Both the position numbers and the translations under genes were made by a program. From positions 1-64,000 of the forward strand of contig PGYM01000003.1 in NCBI GenBank assembly GCA_002839675.1: DNA of 64,000 nucleotides, read 5' to 3'. Within the stretch, counting starts at the first letter, position 1; each line of letters begins with the position of its first letter. This document shows, one piece after another, positions 9,055 through 18,058 of the stretch. This stretch comes from Methanomicrobiales archaeon HGW-Methanomicrobiales-1 (GTDB lineage: Archaea; Halobacteriota; Methanomicrobia; Methanomicrobiales; Methanospirillaceae). The notes beneath the pieces were generated by a model. That model saw only the letters and a list, made by a program, of their open reading frames with translations, searched no databases and was not told where the DNA came from.

Positions 9055-9600
9055 TTATACCGGCAGGAGGACATTATCGGCCTGAATGGTTGCCGGCATT
9101 ATGCAGCGAATGCTGGTTGGATTGCCGGTGGGGGGTTTGAGTATGATAGTAATTATCTGGTTGGGGACAATAGGGGCTTTTGGGTTGATGCGGATGACAA
9201 ACTGCTCTTCATAAGAGATCCGGTTATTGGGTTCGCCTATCTCGTTTTGCACAGAGAGTATCCCCCAGCTTCCTGAGGAGGGATCGCCCCGGAACCCCTC
9301 GACGGGTTTGAGGGTTTCAGTCCGGATTGCATCCGCGTAGACGATGACCAGTTCATTCATCTCCATGGATTTTATTTCAGGATTAAGGCCGACCTTAAAC
9401 GTAATGGTGTCGATGGTCCCATGGGGTATGCCCAGTCCGGTCACATCCCCGTAAACCTGTAAAACCTGCCCCGGTTGCAGGTTGCCCTGCGGAGTCACTG
9501 CTGCCGGGACGGGAGGGGGGGAATCCTCTCCAAGACAACCCGCTGCAAGAATCCCGGAGATAAGTACGAGAGTCAAGAGAATAAAGTGCCATTTTGTCAT
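9055..9600 (-). CDS. Lipoprotein with archaellin-like domain
   Basis: A 181-residue exported protein. The N-terminus has a hydrophobic stretch ending in the lipobox LAAGC at about residues 18-22, so it is probably a lipid-anchored surface protein. The rest (LQVYGDVTG through NPKAPIVPNQIITIILKPP) resembles the beta-rich outer domain of archaeal flagellins. It lacks the class III signal and the long hydrophobic N-terminal helix that builds the archaellum filament. I chose ATG 9600 because it places the signal peptide at the terminus; the frame is open 79 codons upstream. Function is unknown. Confidence 0.7.
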   Translation of the reverse strand: MTKWHFILLTLVLISGILAAGCLGEDSPPPVPAAVTPQGNLQPGQVLQVYGDVTGLGIPHGTIDTITFKVGLNPEIKSMEMNELVIVYADAIRTETLKPVEGFRGDPSSGSWGILSVQNEIGEPNNRISYEEQFVIRINPKAPIVPNQIITIILKPPTGNPTSIRCIMPATIQADNVLLPV

Positions 9601-9810
9601 GGATGATCCTGTCATCTGGTGTAGAAAAACTAGGCGGGGGTACTTAAAAAAGCAATGGGATCCGTCATAAAAATGATGACGGAATGCGGTATCGTACAGG
9701 TCTTTACGATCCGTCAGGGAAGGTATCGCCTCATCTGGCCTTTCCTGCTTTTCCGGTACCGGTGTTCCATACCTTGAAGTGAACGGTGAGCGATAATTAA
9801 TCAGAATCCC

Positions 9811-10788
9811 ATGAATACTACTCCTTTGGACAAACAATCACTGGACCGGCTCAAAGAGAAGACAGCGCGGCTATCCGTCCTGTCCAATACCTGCCTGGTA
9901 CTGATGAAATTTGTCGTCGGGTTTGCCATAGGTTCGGTCAGTATCATTTCAGAAGCGATCCACTCTTCCATGGACCTGATCGCAGCAGTGATCGCATTTT
10001 TCTCGGTGCGGAAATCCGCAGAACCCCCGGATGCGGGACATTCATTCGGGCACGGAAAGTTCGAGGATATCTCGGGTCTTATTGAGGCACTGCTCATCTT
10101 TGTTGCTGCAATCCTGATCATCCGGGAAGCCTTAGTAAAACTGCTGGGTGAACCCACCGAGCATTTCACCCCTGAGCTGCTCATTTATGGTATTGCCATT
10201 ATGGGTATCTCATCACTGGTCAACTGGTATGTTTCCCAGCGGCTCATGAAGGTGGCAAAACAGACTGAGTCTATTGCGCTCGAGAGCGATGCATGGCACC
10301 TGAGGACAGATGTGTATACCTCTGCAGGTGTGATGGTCGGACTTGTCCTGATCAAGCTAACCGGTATCGCGATCATCGACCCGCTCTTTGCCCTCGGTGT
10401 GGCGGTCGTGATCATGAAGGCCGCATATGACCTCACGGTTCGCTCATTTGCCGATCTGATCGACCACAGCCTTCCCGATGGGGATGAGAAGCGGATTCAG
10501 GATATCATCTGCGAGCATGCAAACGATTATGCCGGATTCCATGATCTGAAGACCCGCCGGTCGGGCCCGGAGATATTCATTGAATTCCACCTGGTGATGT
10601 CGGGAAAGGTAACGGTGTACCAGTCTCATGATCTTGCCGATCACCTGGAGTCCGATCTCAAGATCGAGTTTCCCCGGGCAAATATTACGATTCACATTGA
10701 ACCGTGCAATGAAGGGTGCACCCGGTGTGGTTCATTCTGTAATTTTTATGAAAAACAGAAAAAGGATTCCGGGCAAACCCCCCGGTAA
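9811..10788 (+). CDS. Cation diffusion facilitator (CDF) family metal transporter
   Basis: A 325-residue inner membrane exporter, probably for Zn2+, Fe2+, Mn2+ or similar. Metal-site motifs are visible: HSSMD (51-55) in helix 2 and H163/D167 in DAWHLRTD of helix 5. Six membrane helices span about 20-210, and a cytoplasmic domain follows. The C-terminus carries a cluster of four cysteines at 299, 303, 306 and 310 (CNEGCTRCGSFC), not a general CDF feature, which could bind metal. It begins beyond the start chosen for the divergent lipoprotein gene; a T run follows the stop. Confidence 0.88.
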   Translation: MNTTPLDKQSLDRLKEKTARLSVLSNTCLVLMKFVVGFAIGSVSIISEAIHSSMDLIAAVIAFFSVRKSAEPPDAGHSFGHGKFEDISGLIEALLIFVAAILIIREALVKLLGEPTEHFTPELLIYGIAIMGISSLVNWYVSQRLMKVAKQTESIALESDAWHLRTDVYTSAGVMVGLVLIKLTGIAIIDPLFALGVAVVIMKAAYDLTVRSFADLIDHSLPDGDEKRIQDIICEHANDYAGFHDLKTRRSGPEIFIEFHLVMSGKVTVYQSHDLADHLESDLKIEFPRANITIHIEPCNEGCTRCGSFCNFYEKQKKDSGQTPR

Positions 10789-10850
10789 TTTTTTTTGGCC
10801 CTGTGATTCACCCGGTTGTCCGGGCATTTCCCGTTTTACGTAAATTTACG
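10789..10850 (+). terminator. T run and small hairpins after the CDF gene
   Basis: Eight T residues directly follow the stop codon. A CCCGG/CCGGG hairpin lies near 10810-10824, and a perfect 12-base palindrome CGTAAATTTACG is at 10839-10850. The T run fits archaeal termination; the palindrome could be an operator but has no obvious client. Confidence 0.45.
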
Positions 10851-11003
10851 GGTCGTTTATGGCGTCCTGAAAACGGGTTAAATGCTGCTCTCTCCGGGCG
10901 GTTCCTGCCTTTGAAGGCGAAAGTTCCTTCTCATTCCTGCAGGAAGCAAGCAATAAAATTTGGATTTTGACGAGCCTTCAATGCCCGGAGTGTATGAAAA
11001 AAA

Positions 11004-11639
11004 TTATTGCGATCGTTTCATCACGAGAAAGAAGGGGAGTAATAAAACAATTGCAATGACTATCCAGAAGTTGCCGAACAGGTAGAGCAGCTGTTCGCGC
11101 CACTGGTCGTAAAACCGGATCTCAATAGTCCGGACCTTATTCCATTGGATGAGGGTGGTATTGTCCGGAAATCGTGTGACATTGGCACCCTGGCTGACGC
11201 TGGCAAGCAGGGTATTTCGTACATCCAGTTCTGCCGGGAGGGACACACTCACGTTATACTGCTTATCGTAAACTGCCTGGAGCGTGTTATCTTTCAGGGG
11301 TGCCATATACGACACGGTGTAATTGCCGCGCTCAAACGTGATTGCTGATGGCCTTCCCCAGCCCTTGCTCCAGTTGAATTCGCACGGTGAACAGTTCCCT
11401 GAAAGGTTCACCTGGTCAACATTGATGGCAACATCCTCGCCTAAAAAACCGACATCGGCAAATTCGTACCGGTCCACACCGGTGATCTCGATGGACACAT
11501 TGTAGGCGGTTCCGTTGGGAAATACCCGGTAATCTGCCGATAGTGCACTTGCAGCCGGCACTGCAATCAGCAGGATTACAAGTGCAGCGCAGAGAGCAGC
11601 GAGGGCAGATCGGCGTCGATCTCGGTCGGGGGTTCGCAT
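11004..11639 (-). CDS. Exported membrane-anchored protein, unknown function
   Basis: 211 residues. A signal peptide (about 11-33, ending ASA) precedes an extracellular beta-rich part with several N-x-S/T sequons. A single C-terminal membrane helix (about 187-207) ends with basic residues, so the bulk faces outside. CSPC near residue 85 is a close cysteine pair. It starts 64 bases inside the end of thrC on the same strand, so it is probably expressed with it. It may belong to the DUF5803 group, but I am not sure. Confidence 0.6.
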   Translation of the reverse strand: MRTPDRDRRRSALAALCAALVILLIAVPAASALSADYRVFPNGTAYNVSIEITGVDRYEFADVGFLGEDVAINVDQVNLSGNCSPCEFNWSKGWGRPSAITFERGNYTVSYMAPLKDNTLQAVYDKQYNVSVSLPAELDVRNTLLASVSQGANVTRFPDNTTLIQWNKVRTIEIRFYDQWREQLLYLFGNFWIVIAIVLLLPFFLVMKRSQ

Positions 11640-12781
11640 TGTTTAATCACCGTTTCCGGATCCTTGAGCAGATGTCCGGTTACTACGCAGACAATCTTTT
11701 CGTTCCGGTCAATCATTCCCATCTCTACCAGTTTGCGTATACCGGCAACCGATGCTGCCGATGCCGGTTCGACACCGATACCTTCTTTGCGGGCGAGATC
11801 GCGCTGCATGCTTAAGATCTCTTCATCGGTCACAGTCTCAGCAAGTCCCCGGGTCATACGGATTGCTGTTAAGGCTTTTTCTGCATTGACCGGCGCCCCG
11901 ATTCGAATCGCAGTTGCGATAGTCTCAGGATTGGCCTCGGGTATCACTACCGGGAGGTTGTCACGGATGGCCCGGACAACCGGGCTGGAACCCTGGGCCT
12001 GGATGCCGGTCATCATCGGAAGCCGGTCAATGAAACCGAGTTCCTGTAACTCGAGAAAACCTTTGTACACAGCAGAGATATTGCCTGCATTTCCGACCGG
12101 AAGGACGAAACGGTCCGGAATTTCTCCCAACTGGTCGAGCGCTTCAAACCCGATGGTCTTCTGGCCTTCCAGCCGGTAGGGGTTGATCGAATTGAGCAGG
12201 TACAGGCCATGGGAGAGGCAGAGATCGTGGACCATCTCAAGCGCACGATCGAAGTTGCCCCGGATGGAGATGACTTTTGCCCCGTGCATCAGCGCCTGCG
12301 CCACTTTTCCTACGGCGACTTTTCCCGCGGGAAGCAGCACTACGGCAGGAATGCCGGCTTTTGCTGCATAGACGGCAAGGCTTGCGGAGGTATTGCCGGT
12401 GCTTGCGCAGGCTACACTCTTCTTGCCGAGCTGGATGGCCATCGATACGCCGACGGTCATGCCCCGGTCCTTGAACGAACCGGACGGGTTCATGCCCTCA
12501 TGTTTTGCATAGAGATGCGGCAGTCCCATCTCCGCTCCCAGTTTTTTTAAGTGATAGAGAGGGGTGCCGCCTTCCTGCAGGGTGACCGGGGGGATCGTGA
12601 CCGGAAGCAGTTCCTTATAGCGCCAGACCGAGAGCGGGCGCTGGTTCCAGGTGGCCCTTGAAATGGATAGTTCATCCAGCGGATATTTCACTGCGAGCAG
12701 GTGACCGCATTTTGTGCAATTATAGATGATCTCGTCAGCGGGATAGGTGGCTCCACAGTTGACGCACACGAGATGGTACAT
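11576..12781 (-). CDS. thrC: Threonine synthase
   Basis: A 401-residue PLP enzyme that converts O-phosphohomoserine to threonine. An N-terminal zinc ribbon (Cys 7, 10, 22, 25) is typical of archaeal ThrC. The PLP lysine is in NPSGSFKDRG (Lys104), and STGNTSASL and the glycine-rich loop PVGNAGN follow. I start at MYHLVCVNCG (12781); the frame extends nine codons upstream. It sits between the nitrilase gene and a membrane-protein gene that overlaps its 3' end. Confidence 0.93.
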   Translation of the reverse strand: MYHLVCVNCGATYPADEIIYNCTKCGHLLAVKYPLDELSISRATWNQRPLSVWRYKELLPVTIPPVTLQEGGTPLYHLKKLGAEMGLPHLYAKHEGMNPSGSFKDRGMTVGVSMAIQLGKKSVACASTGNTSASLAVYAAKAGIPAVVLLPAGKVAVGKVAQALMHGAKVISIRGNFDRALEMVHDLCLSHGLYLLNSINPYRLEGQKTIGFEALDQLGEIPDRFVLPVGNAGNISAVYKGFLELQELGFIDRLPMMTGIQAQGSSPVVRAIRDNLPVVIPEANPETIATAIRIGAPVNAEKALTAIRMTRGLAETVTDEEILSMQRDLARKEGIGVEPASAASVAGIRKLVEMGMIDRNEKIVCVVTGHLLKDPETVIKQCEPPTEIDADLPSLLSALHL

Positions 12782-12853
12782 GGAATAGTGTTGTGCTGCC
12801 AGATACATATAGGCGTGCGGTTTTACCGACTCTTTGGATGATACTCTTACGAT

Positions 12854-13651
12854 TTACTTTTCGTTAAGAAGGGTATGGTAGAGTGCATCCTTCCGGTCTT
12901 TTTCTACCGGGAGCGCAGATCGTGCTGCAGCAACCTCTGCCGGATCGATGTCGATAAAAAGCAGCTGCTCGGCATCATTTGCATGACTGATGATAGTGCC
13001 GTGGGGATCTGCTGCCATGGATGAACCGGAATACCGGTCAACCGGCGTAGTTCCTGTAGTATTCACGCCAATAACATATATCTGGTTCTCCGCAGCCCTC
13101 GCCTGGATGAAGAGTTCCCAGTGTAGGATGCGGCTCGCCGGCCATGCTGCCGGTACGAAGACTGCCTGCACTCCTTTCTGTGCATAGATCCGGAAAAGCG
13201 ATGGAAACCGGAGATCATAACAGATCGCAAGCCCGCAGGTGAGCGGCCCGAGAGAAAAAATCCCCAGATCGGATCCCGGGATAAAATGCTCGTCTTCCTT
13301 TGCAGGAGAAAACAAGTGTATTTTTGAATACGTGGCGAGAATACTGCCATCGTTCCCGATTGCAACCGTGGTATTTTTCGGGTGTGGGGATGATGCTTCA
13401 CGGATCGATCCGATTACGGCGATCCTGTTTGCTTTCGCACAGGCCTGCAGCCGGGTGAGGATGTTTCCCGTTAATTCCTGCACATTTTTATGAGAAAGTG
13501 GATCCCAGCCTGTGGCAAACTGCTCGGGAAAACAGATCAGCTGCGCACCACAGGCTGCTGCATGCGCGATGAACCCTTCTGCCTTGTCCAATGTTTTTTT
13601 CGGATCTTCCCAAAAATTCGTGATTTGGGCACTGCATACCCGGACACTCAT
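12854..13651 (-). CDS. Carbon-nitrogen hydrolase (nitrilase superfamily)
   Basis: A 265-residue cytoplasmic amidase-type enzyme with the Glu-Lys-Cys triad visible as E43 (FPEQF), K110 (YSKIHLF) and C144 (GLAICYDLRFP). The family hydrolyses amides such as omega-amino dicarboxylic acid monoamides; the substrate here is unknown. The start is MSVRVCSAQI at 13651, since residues upstream in the open frame do not match the family. It follows the small membrane protein by 19 bases in a leftward operon. Confidence 0.85.
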   Translation of the reverse strand: MSVRVCSAQITNFWEDPKKTLDKAEGFIAHAAACGAQLICFPEQFATGWDPLSHKNVQELTGNILTRLQACAKANRIAVIGSIREASSPHPKNTTVAIGNDGSILATYSKIHLFSPAKEDEHFIPGSDLGIFSLGPLTCGLAICYDLRFPSLFRIYAQKGVQAVFVPAAWPASRILHWELFIQARAAENQIYVIGVNTTGTTPVDRYSGSSMAADPHGTIISHANDAEQLLFIDIDPAEVAAARSALPVEKDRKDALYHTLLNEK

Positions 13652-13670
13652 GTTCTGATCCCTGGCAGGA

Positions 13671-13874
13671 TCATCCCTTCCTGGCATTGGCCTTCTGTTC
13701 CCCGTAGATGATCAGGATTGCGCTGATAACGATCAACAAGGATGTGGTAATCAGAAGAAACGGGGCAATATTAATGGTGATTCCTAAAAGCAATGCAGCA
13801 ATAATGGTACCTGCGGCAGTTATACTGCTCCCTATCAGCACCAGACCAATCGATGTAAGATCCCAGTCTTCCAT
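13671..13874 (-). CDS. Small two-helix membrane protein
   Basis: 67 residues beginning MEDWDLTSIG, with two hydrophobic segments (about 8-30 and 35-57) and a basic tail. A very good ribosome binding site (AGGAGG) lies seven bases before the ATG, and the start is two bases after the MarC stop, so it is a real gene although short. It is the end of a much longer open frame that otherwise shadows MarC. I do not recognise the family. Confidence 0.75.
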   Translation of the reverse strand: MEDWDLTSIGLVLIGSSITAAGTIIAALLLGITINIAPFLLITTSLLIVISAILIIYGEQKANARKG

Positions 13875-13876
13875 TT

Positions 13877-14527
13877 TTATCCTCCTGAAAGCAGCGGAAA
13901 TGCGAGCCGGATACCATTGATGACAAACTGTACCGCAATGGCGATGAGCAGCATGCCCATTAAGCGGTTGATGGCCCGGTATTCCCTTTGCCCGATTCTC
14001 GTAAGGATATAATCTGAATTTCGCATCATATAATAGGTGAGGGCGATTGAGATTGCGATCGAGACCAGCACAATCCCGATAGCAATCGGTGTCATGGTTG
14101 TTGCTTCGTTCATCAGCACGATTGTCGTAGTAATTGCACCCGGGCCGGCAATCATGGGGATGGCAAGCGGCATAATGGCGATATCCTCGGTATCCCGGGA
14201 CTCGTATTTTTCTGTTGCAGTCAGTTTGGTCCGGGATGTTTTTGCATAGACCATTTCCATACCTATCCCGAATAACAGGATCCCGCCGGCAATCCGGAAT
14301 GCCTCGAGGGTTATGCCGAAGAGCTGAAGAACCCAGGTCCCGATAAGCGCGACGATGAGCAGGATTAAGAATGCAATCCGGCATGCGTCGCGGGCAACGG
14401 CATCCCGCCCGGACTGATCCAGGTTTGTAGTGAGGGAAACATAGATCAGGGTTGCGCCAAGGGGGTTTACAATGATGAGGATAGATGAGATGGATAACAG
14501 GGCAAAACTGAGGACATCTCCTGCCAT
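13877..14527 (-). CDS. MarC-family integral membrane protein
   Basis: A 216-residue protein with about six membrane helices. Family landmarks are visible: NPLG in the first helix, PLAIPMIAGPGAI in the middle, and NRLMGMLLIAIAVQF near the end. MarC proteins have unknown transport or membrane roles; the link to multiple antibiotic resistance was not upheld. First gene of a leftward run: MarC, small membrane protein, nitrilase, thrC, exported protein. Confidence 0.88.
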   Translation of the reverse strand: MAGDVLSFALLSISSILIIVNPLGATLIYVSLTTNLDQSGRDAVARDACRIAFLILLIVALIGTWVLQLFGITLEAFRIAGGILLFGIGMEMVYAKTSRTKLTATEKYESRDTEDIAIMPLAIPMIAGPGAITTTIVLMNEATTMTPIAIGIVLVSIAISIALTYYMMRNSDYILTRIGQREYRAINRLMGMLLIAIAVQFVINGIRLAFPLLSGG

Positions 14528-14598
14528 TATGCAATAGTGCGGTTTTTAAGAGTAATAGAGATTATGGTATCGGATAAACGTTGGAAAAGAAAAAGAAA

Positions 14599-15051
14599 TT
14601 AGTATTCGTATATCACAGATTCGTCAATCCGTGTATACGTGAACAGTTCTGTTGGTTTGAAGTGGATCGCAATCTCTATTGCGGCACTTTCAGGAGCATC
14701 CGATGCGTGGATAACATTCCGGCCGATATCGATCCCGAAATCGCCCCGGATTGTTCCCGGCATGGCTTCCTGTGGATTTGTTGCACCGATCACCTTGCGG
14801 ACGATCGCTACGACATTCCTTCCTTCCCAGACCATGAGGAAACAGGGTCCCCCCATGATATATTTCTTTAATGACGGGAAGAAGGGTTTTGCAAGGTGTT
14901 CCTTGTACTGCTCCGTCACTCTTGGTTCAGGAAGAACCTCAAAGCGGGCAGCAACAAGTTTCAGTCCTTTTGCTTCGAGCCGGGAAACAATCTCACCGAC
15001 AAGGCCGCGCTGGACCCCGTCGGGTTTGATCATGACGAATGAGCGGTCCAT
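14599..15051 (-). CDS. ndk: Nucleoside diphosphate kinase
   Basis: A 150-residue enzyme that moves the gamma phosphate from ATP to other NDPs. The phosphohistidine is H115 in NVIHASD, and the N-terminus [14 protein letters not shown] is the family signature. It closes the operon rpl7ae-rps28e-rpl24e-ndk, a widely conserved archaeal order. Confidence 0.97.
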   Translation of the reverse strand: MDRSFVMIKPDGVQRGLVGEIVSRLEAKGLKLVAARFEVLPEPRVTEQYKEHLAKPFFPSLKKYIMGGPCFLMVWEGRNVVAIVRKVIGATNPQEAMPGTIRGDFGIDIGRNVIHASDAPESAAIEIAIHFKPTELFTYTRIDESVIYEY

Positions 15052-15057
15052 GGATGC

Positions 15058-15249
15058 TCACTTCTTGCCTAAGGCTTTCTTGCCGGCAACGGTCCACTCA
15101 ACACGGCGGGGAACCCTGCCGAGTTTGTGGTTGTTCTGGCATTTCGAGCTGCAGAAATACATGACTGACCCGTCTTTCTTGACGTACATTTTGCCGGTGC
15201 CGGGCTCAAGCTGAACTCCGCAGAATGTGCAGACGTGTTGTTCTACCAT
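15058..15249 (-). CDS. rpl24e: Large subunit ribosomal protein L24e
   Basis: 63 residues with a C4 zinc finger: CTFCG near residue 7 and CSSKC near residue 33. It starts three bases after rps28e. Length and sequence are typical of archaeal L24e. Confidence 0.96.
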   Translation of the reverse strand: MVEQHVCTFCGVQLEPGTGKMYVKKDGSVMYFCSSKCQNNHKLGRVPRRVEWTVAGKKALGKK

Positions 15250-15252
15250 GGT

Positions 15253-15462
15253 TTACCGCCTCGACATTTTCTTTGCTTCGCGCTCGGTTTCGAGGAGCAT
15301 AATGACATCTCCTTCGCGGATGGGACCAACCGTATTGCGGGTGATGATCCTGCCCTTGTTGTTGCCGTCGAGGATACGGCATTTGACCTGCATTGCCTCA
15401 CCGTGCATACCGGTTGAGCCAACTACCTCGATCACTTCGGCTGGCGTTGCATCTTCTGCCAT
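15253..15462 (-). CDS. rps28e: Small subunit ribosomal protein S28e
   Basis: 69 residues ending in the conserved [14 protein letters not shown]. The middle segment [19 protein letters not shown] is the OB-fold core. Second gene of the L7Ae operon. Confidence 0.97.
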   Translation of the reverse strand: MAEDATPAEVIEVVGSTGMHGEAMQVKCRILDGNNKGRIITRNTVGPIREGDVIMLLETEREAKKMSRR

Positions 15463-15472
15463 AGTGATATCC

Positions 15473-15841
15473 TCACGCCTTCAGCGCGGTCAGCTGCTTT
15501 GCAAGGTCGTCGATCGTTTCTTTTGCCTTGCCGGGCTTGACAATTGCTGCGGCTGCCGATCCGACATCGAGACCGCTTGCTGCGCCGACATCGTTCTGCT
15601 TGTTGATGAAGATATAGGGGATCTTCTTCTCTTCGCAGAGGGGTGCAAGGTGCATGACGATCTCTTCGGGTTCGACATCTGCACCAATAAGAACGAGAGC
15701 TGCGATACCGCGCTCAATGGCCTTGGTTGCTTCGTTGGAGCCTTTCTTGATCTTACCGGTGTCTCGTGCAACTTCAAGGGCTTCAAGAGCCTTGTTCTGA
15801 AGCTCTTCTGGAGCTTGTGTTTTAACGTAACCTTTTGACAT
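15473..15841 (-). CDS. rpl7ae: Ribosomal protein L7Ae, kink-turn binding
   Basis: A 122-residue protein of the ribosome and of archaeal C/D and H/ACA RNPs and RNase P. The sequence [10 protein letters not shown] and the downstream VEPEEI and [12 protein letters not shown] segments are the RNA-binding signature. A GAGGTGAG ribosome binding site precedes the ATG. First gene of its operon; the leader contains a possible L7Ae site. Confidence 0.97.
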   Translation of the reverse strand: MSKGYVKTQAPEELQNKALEALEVARDTGKIKKGSNEATKAIERGIAALVLIGADVEPEEIVMHLAPLCEEKKIPYIFINKQNDVGAASGLDVGSAAAAIVKPGKAKETIDDLAKQLTALKA

Positions 15842-15853
15842 AACTCACCTCAT

Positions 15854-15874
15854 TCAGGAGTAGCGTTCTCCTTC
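15854..15874 (-). promoter_or_regulatory. Possible kink-turn hairpin in rpl7ae leader
   Basis: On the minus strand AGGAG pairs with CTCCT across a 7-base loop, and GA dinucleotides flank the stem on both sides, allowing tandem G-A pairs. L7Ae is known to bind kink-turns in its own mRNA leader in some archaea, so an autoregulatory site is plausible. The match is short and untested. Confidence 0.35.
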
Positions 15875-16009
15875 ATTACTCATCAGTCAGCAATGATGCC
15901 ATGATGTAGCCATATTATTACGACTAGGACTGAAATAAAGGTTTGTGCCTGACGGATTTGCAGGTTTTTGTATACCTGTTTTTTTATATCCCCAAAAAAT
16001 AGCCCACGC

Positions 16010-18058
16010 TTATCCGGAGAGACGGTAAATATCAGTCCCTCGTGCTGAATAAACTGACTCAAGACCGGCAGTTGAGATATTTACCTTGTAGCGTTCGCGT
16101 TCTGCATCTCCCACGTAGAGAAGCGTGGCCTGGTATTTTTTCATTAAGGGAATAGTCTTGTCCGGCTGCTCATAGATGGCTTTTACGTCATTGTTCCGTG
16201 TGCTGAACCACCCGGTATCATCACCGCGCCACATAAATTCGTGGAATGGCATGCCGATAATACCGGGAATTCCCGTGAAGGATGAAACCCGGGAGTAATA
16301 TGCGTAATCGCCTCCTTCTGCCTCAACAAGTGTCTCGTTGCCGGAAAGAGATCGGAGGTAGGCGATCGCAGAAGCATCTCCCGGGTGAGAGTCTTCAATA
16401 TAAGCCAGTCCGTCAAGTGTATGGGTTCCATAACTGACCGTAAACGGTACCATAAAGGGCACCACAAAAAGTATGCCAATCATGGTTATGGCAAGAACTG
16501 CTGATTGCCGGGCCGGAAGGACAGGAATTTTCCCACATTTTTCCAGCCATTTACCCGCCATCGCAAACGCTGCAATGCCAAGCAGGATCCACGCGGGCAG
16601 ATACGCTTTAAAGATCGTGTTCATCCGGAAATAGGTGTCACCCATGTTATCCTTGAGATAGAACAATTCACAGAAGATCAAAATCAGGAGACCGAGAATG
16701 GCGAGCAGCCCGGCGCTGTCCGTCTCTCTCTTTTCAGCCAGTCGCGCGATAAAGTAAATCGCCGGAACCGCTGCAATCGCGGCTGCGGTATAGCCCAGGA
16801 TAATAAAGGGTAATGCGACCAGCAGCAGGTACGGGCGCCTGGCAATATCCCGGATTAAAAATACATAAAAAAGTGCAATAAACCAGCCATTGACGAGGAG
16901 AAATTCGAGCGGGTTCGAAGGAATCTGCACAATAGATAATCCACCGGTGCTCGTCTGTAACTGCAGGTAGAAGGGCAGGTAGCAGAGGATGGCGGCGGGA
17001 GGAACAATAACAAGTAATGCCCAGGAGACGCTGGGAAACCAGTCTTTCCTGCATCGCCAGAGAATCAATGCACCAAAGACAAGGGTGATCGGGGCATAGA
17101 TCAGCACATCCCAGGTATTGAACAGGGGCATGGAACCAAGACTGAGTGCGGCAAGCATGCACAGGATCCATTTTCCCCGTTTTTCAAGCGTCTCCCATCG
17201 CTGGTAGGCATACAGGAGCAGGAAGAGCAAGAACACCTGGTTGAAGATAGAGACAACATGGGCATGGACATCCCCCCAGATGAACGAGAAGAGGGGGTAT
17301 TCGTTGATGGTATTGGTTATGGTACGGGTGCTGTCCCACAACACCGTATTCATCGCTTTACCCTGCACGAACTGGTAAACAAATGAAGGATTTGGTAAGA
17401 AGAAAATCAGAAGCGGAAGCCAGTGGAATCGTTTGAGTACCAGCGTTCCAATGGCGTAAACATTCACTGCGGCAATGCCAAATACCGTGGGAAGCGTGAG
17501 GTTGAATGCAATGTTTGACGGAACGCCGCTCACAATTGCAAGGCACCCGAACATCCAGTACCCGAGATAATAGTAGACGTTCAAGGTCCCCCCTGCAAAC
17601 CACGGGTCAAGCGGGGGAACGATGGGCGTTCGTATCACGGATGCGAGAAATGCATGGTCCATGAACTTCTCCGCATAGGAGATGGTGGGATTGACAAACC
17701 GCACATCGAGCATCAGCAAAAAGCAGATGAGGAACAGAGCCTCCCAGTGCCACTCTTTTTTCAGGTCGTCAAATGTGTAATGCCGGTGCCAGATGTGATA
17801 CACGAACAGTATCAGAGATGGCAACAGGGCAAGTTGCACCGGCAGATGACAAAGGCCACAATACCATGAGAGAATCGTGAAGATCAGAAGCGACGCAGAG
17901 AAAGCGGCAGGAAACGCAAAACTATTGAATGTCTTTTTCAGCGATGGGTAAATGGAGAGCTGGATCAGCGTGAGGGCAAAAAGCCAGCTGATGACTGAAA
18001 TGATCTGCTGTTCAACGGCCAGAAGTATCCTCTCCACCGAATTTTGAGTTCCATGCAT
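16010..18058 (-). CDS. YYY/DUF2298 multi-pass membrane protein
   Basis: A 682-residue protein with roughly a dozen or more membrane helices. NVYYYLGYW gives the YYY signature of the archaeal/Chloroflexi DUF2298 family, and NPTISYAEKFMDHAF and WGDVHAH look like conserved loops. These are thought to be GT-C-like glycosyltransferases or helpers of surface glycosylation, but activity is unproven. Its 5' end overlaps the preceding flippase-like gene by 47 bases on the same strand. It is the last gene of a four-gene run with FAD enzyme, GT2 and flippase-like protein. Confidence 0.78.
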   Translation of the reverse strand: MHGTQNSVERILLAVEQQIISVISWLFALTLIQLSIYPSLKKTFNSFAFPAAFSASLLIFTILSWYCGLCHLPVQLALLPSLILFVYHIWHRHYTFDDLKKEWHWEALFLICFLLMLDVRFVNPTISYAEKFMDHAFLASVIRTPIVPPLDPWFAGGTLNVYYYLGYWMFGCLAIVSGVPSNIAFNLTLPTVFGIAAVNVYAIGTLVLKRFHWLPLLIFFLPNPSFVYQFVQGKAMNTVLWDSTRTITNTINEYPLFSFIWGDVHAHVVSIFNQVFLLFLLLYAYQRWETLEKRGKWILCMLAALSLGSMPLFNTWDVLIYAPITLVFGALILWRCRKDWFPSVSWALLVIVPPAAILCYLPFYLQLQTSTGGLSIVQIPSNPLEFLLVNGWFIALFYVFLIRDIARRPYLLLVALPFIILGYTAAAIAAVPAIYFIARLAEKRETDSAGLLAILGLLILIFCELFYLKDNMGDTYFRMNTIFKAYLPAWILLGIAAFAMAGKWLEKCGKIPVLPARQSAVLAITMIGILFVVPFMVPFTVSYGTHTLDGLAYIEDSHPGDASAIAYLRSLSGNETLVEAEGGDYAYYSRVSSFTGIPGIIGMPFHEFMWRGDDTGWFSTRNNDVKAIYEQPDKTIPLMKKYQATLLYVGDAERERYKVNISTAGLESVYSARGTDIYRLSG

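Noticed and set aside
9016-9276. 86-codon plus-strand frame
   Set aside because: Overlaps the lipoprotein gene antisense and ends within it; no start signal.
13875-14534. Upstream part of a 287-codon minus-strand frame
   Set aside because: It shadows MarC out of frame; only its last 67 codons, with their own AGGAGG site, are real.
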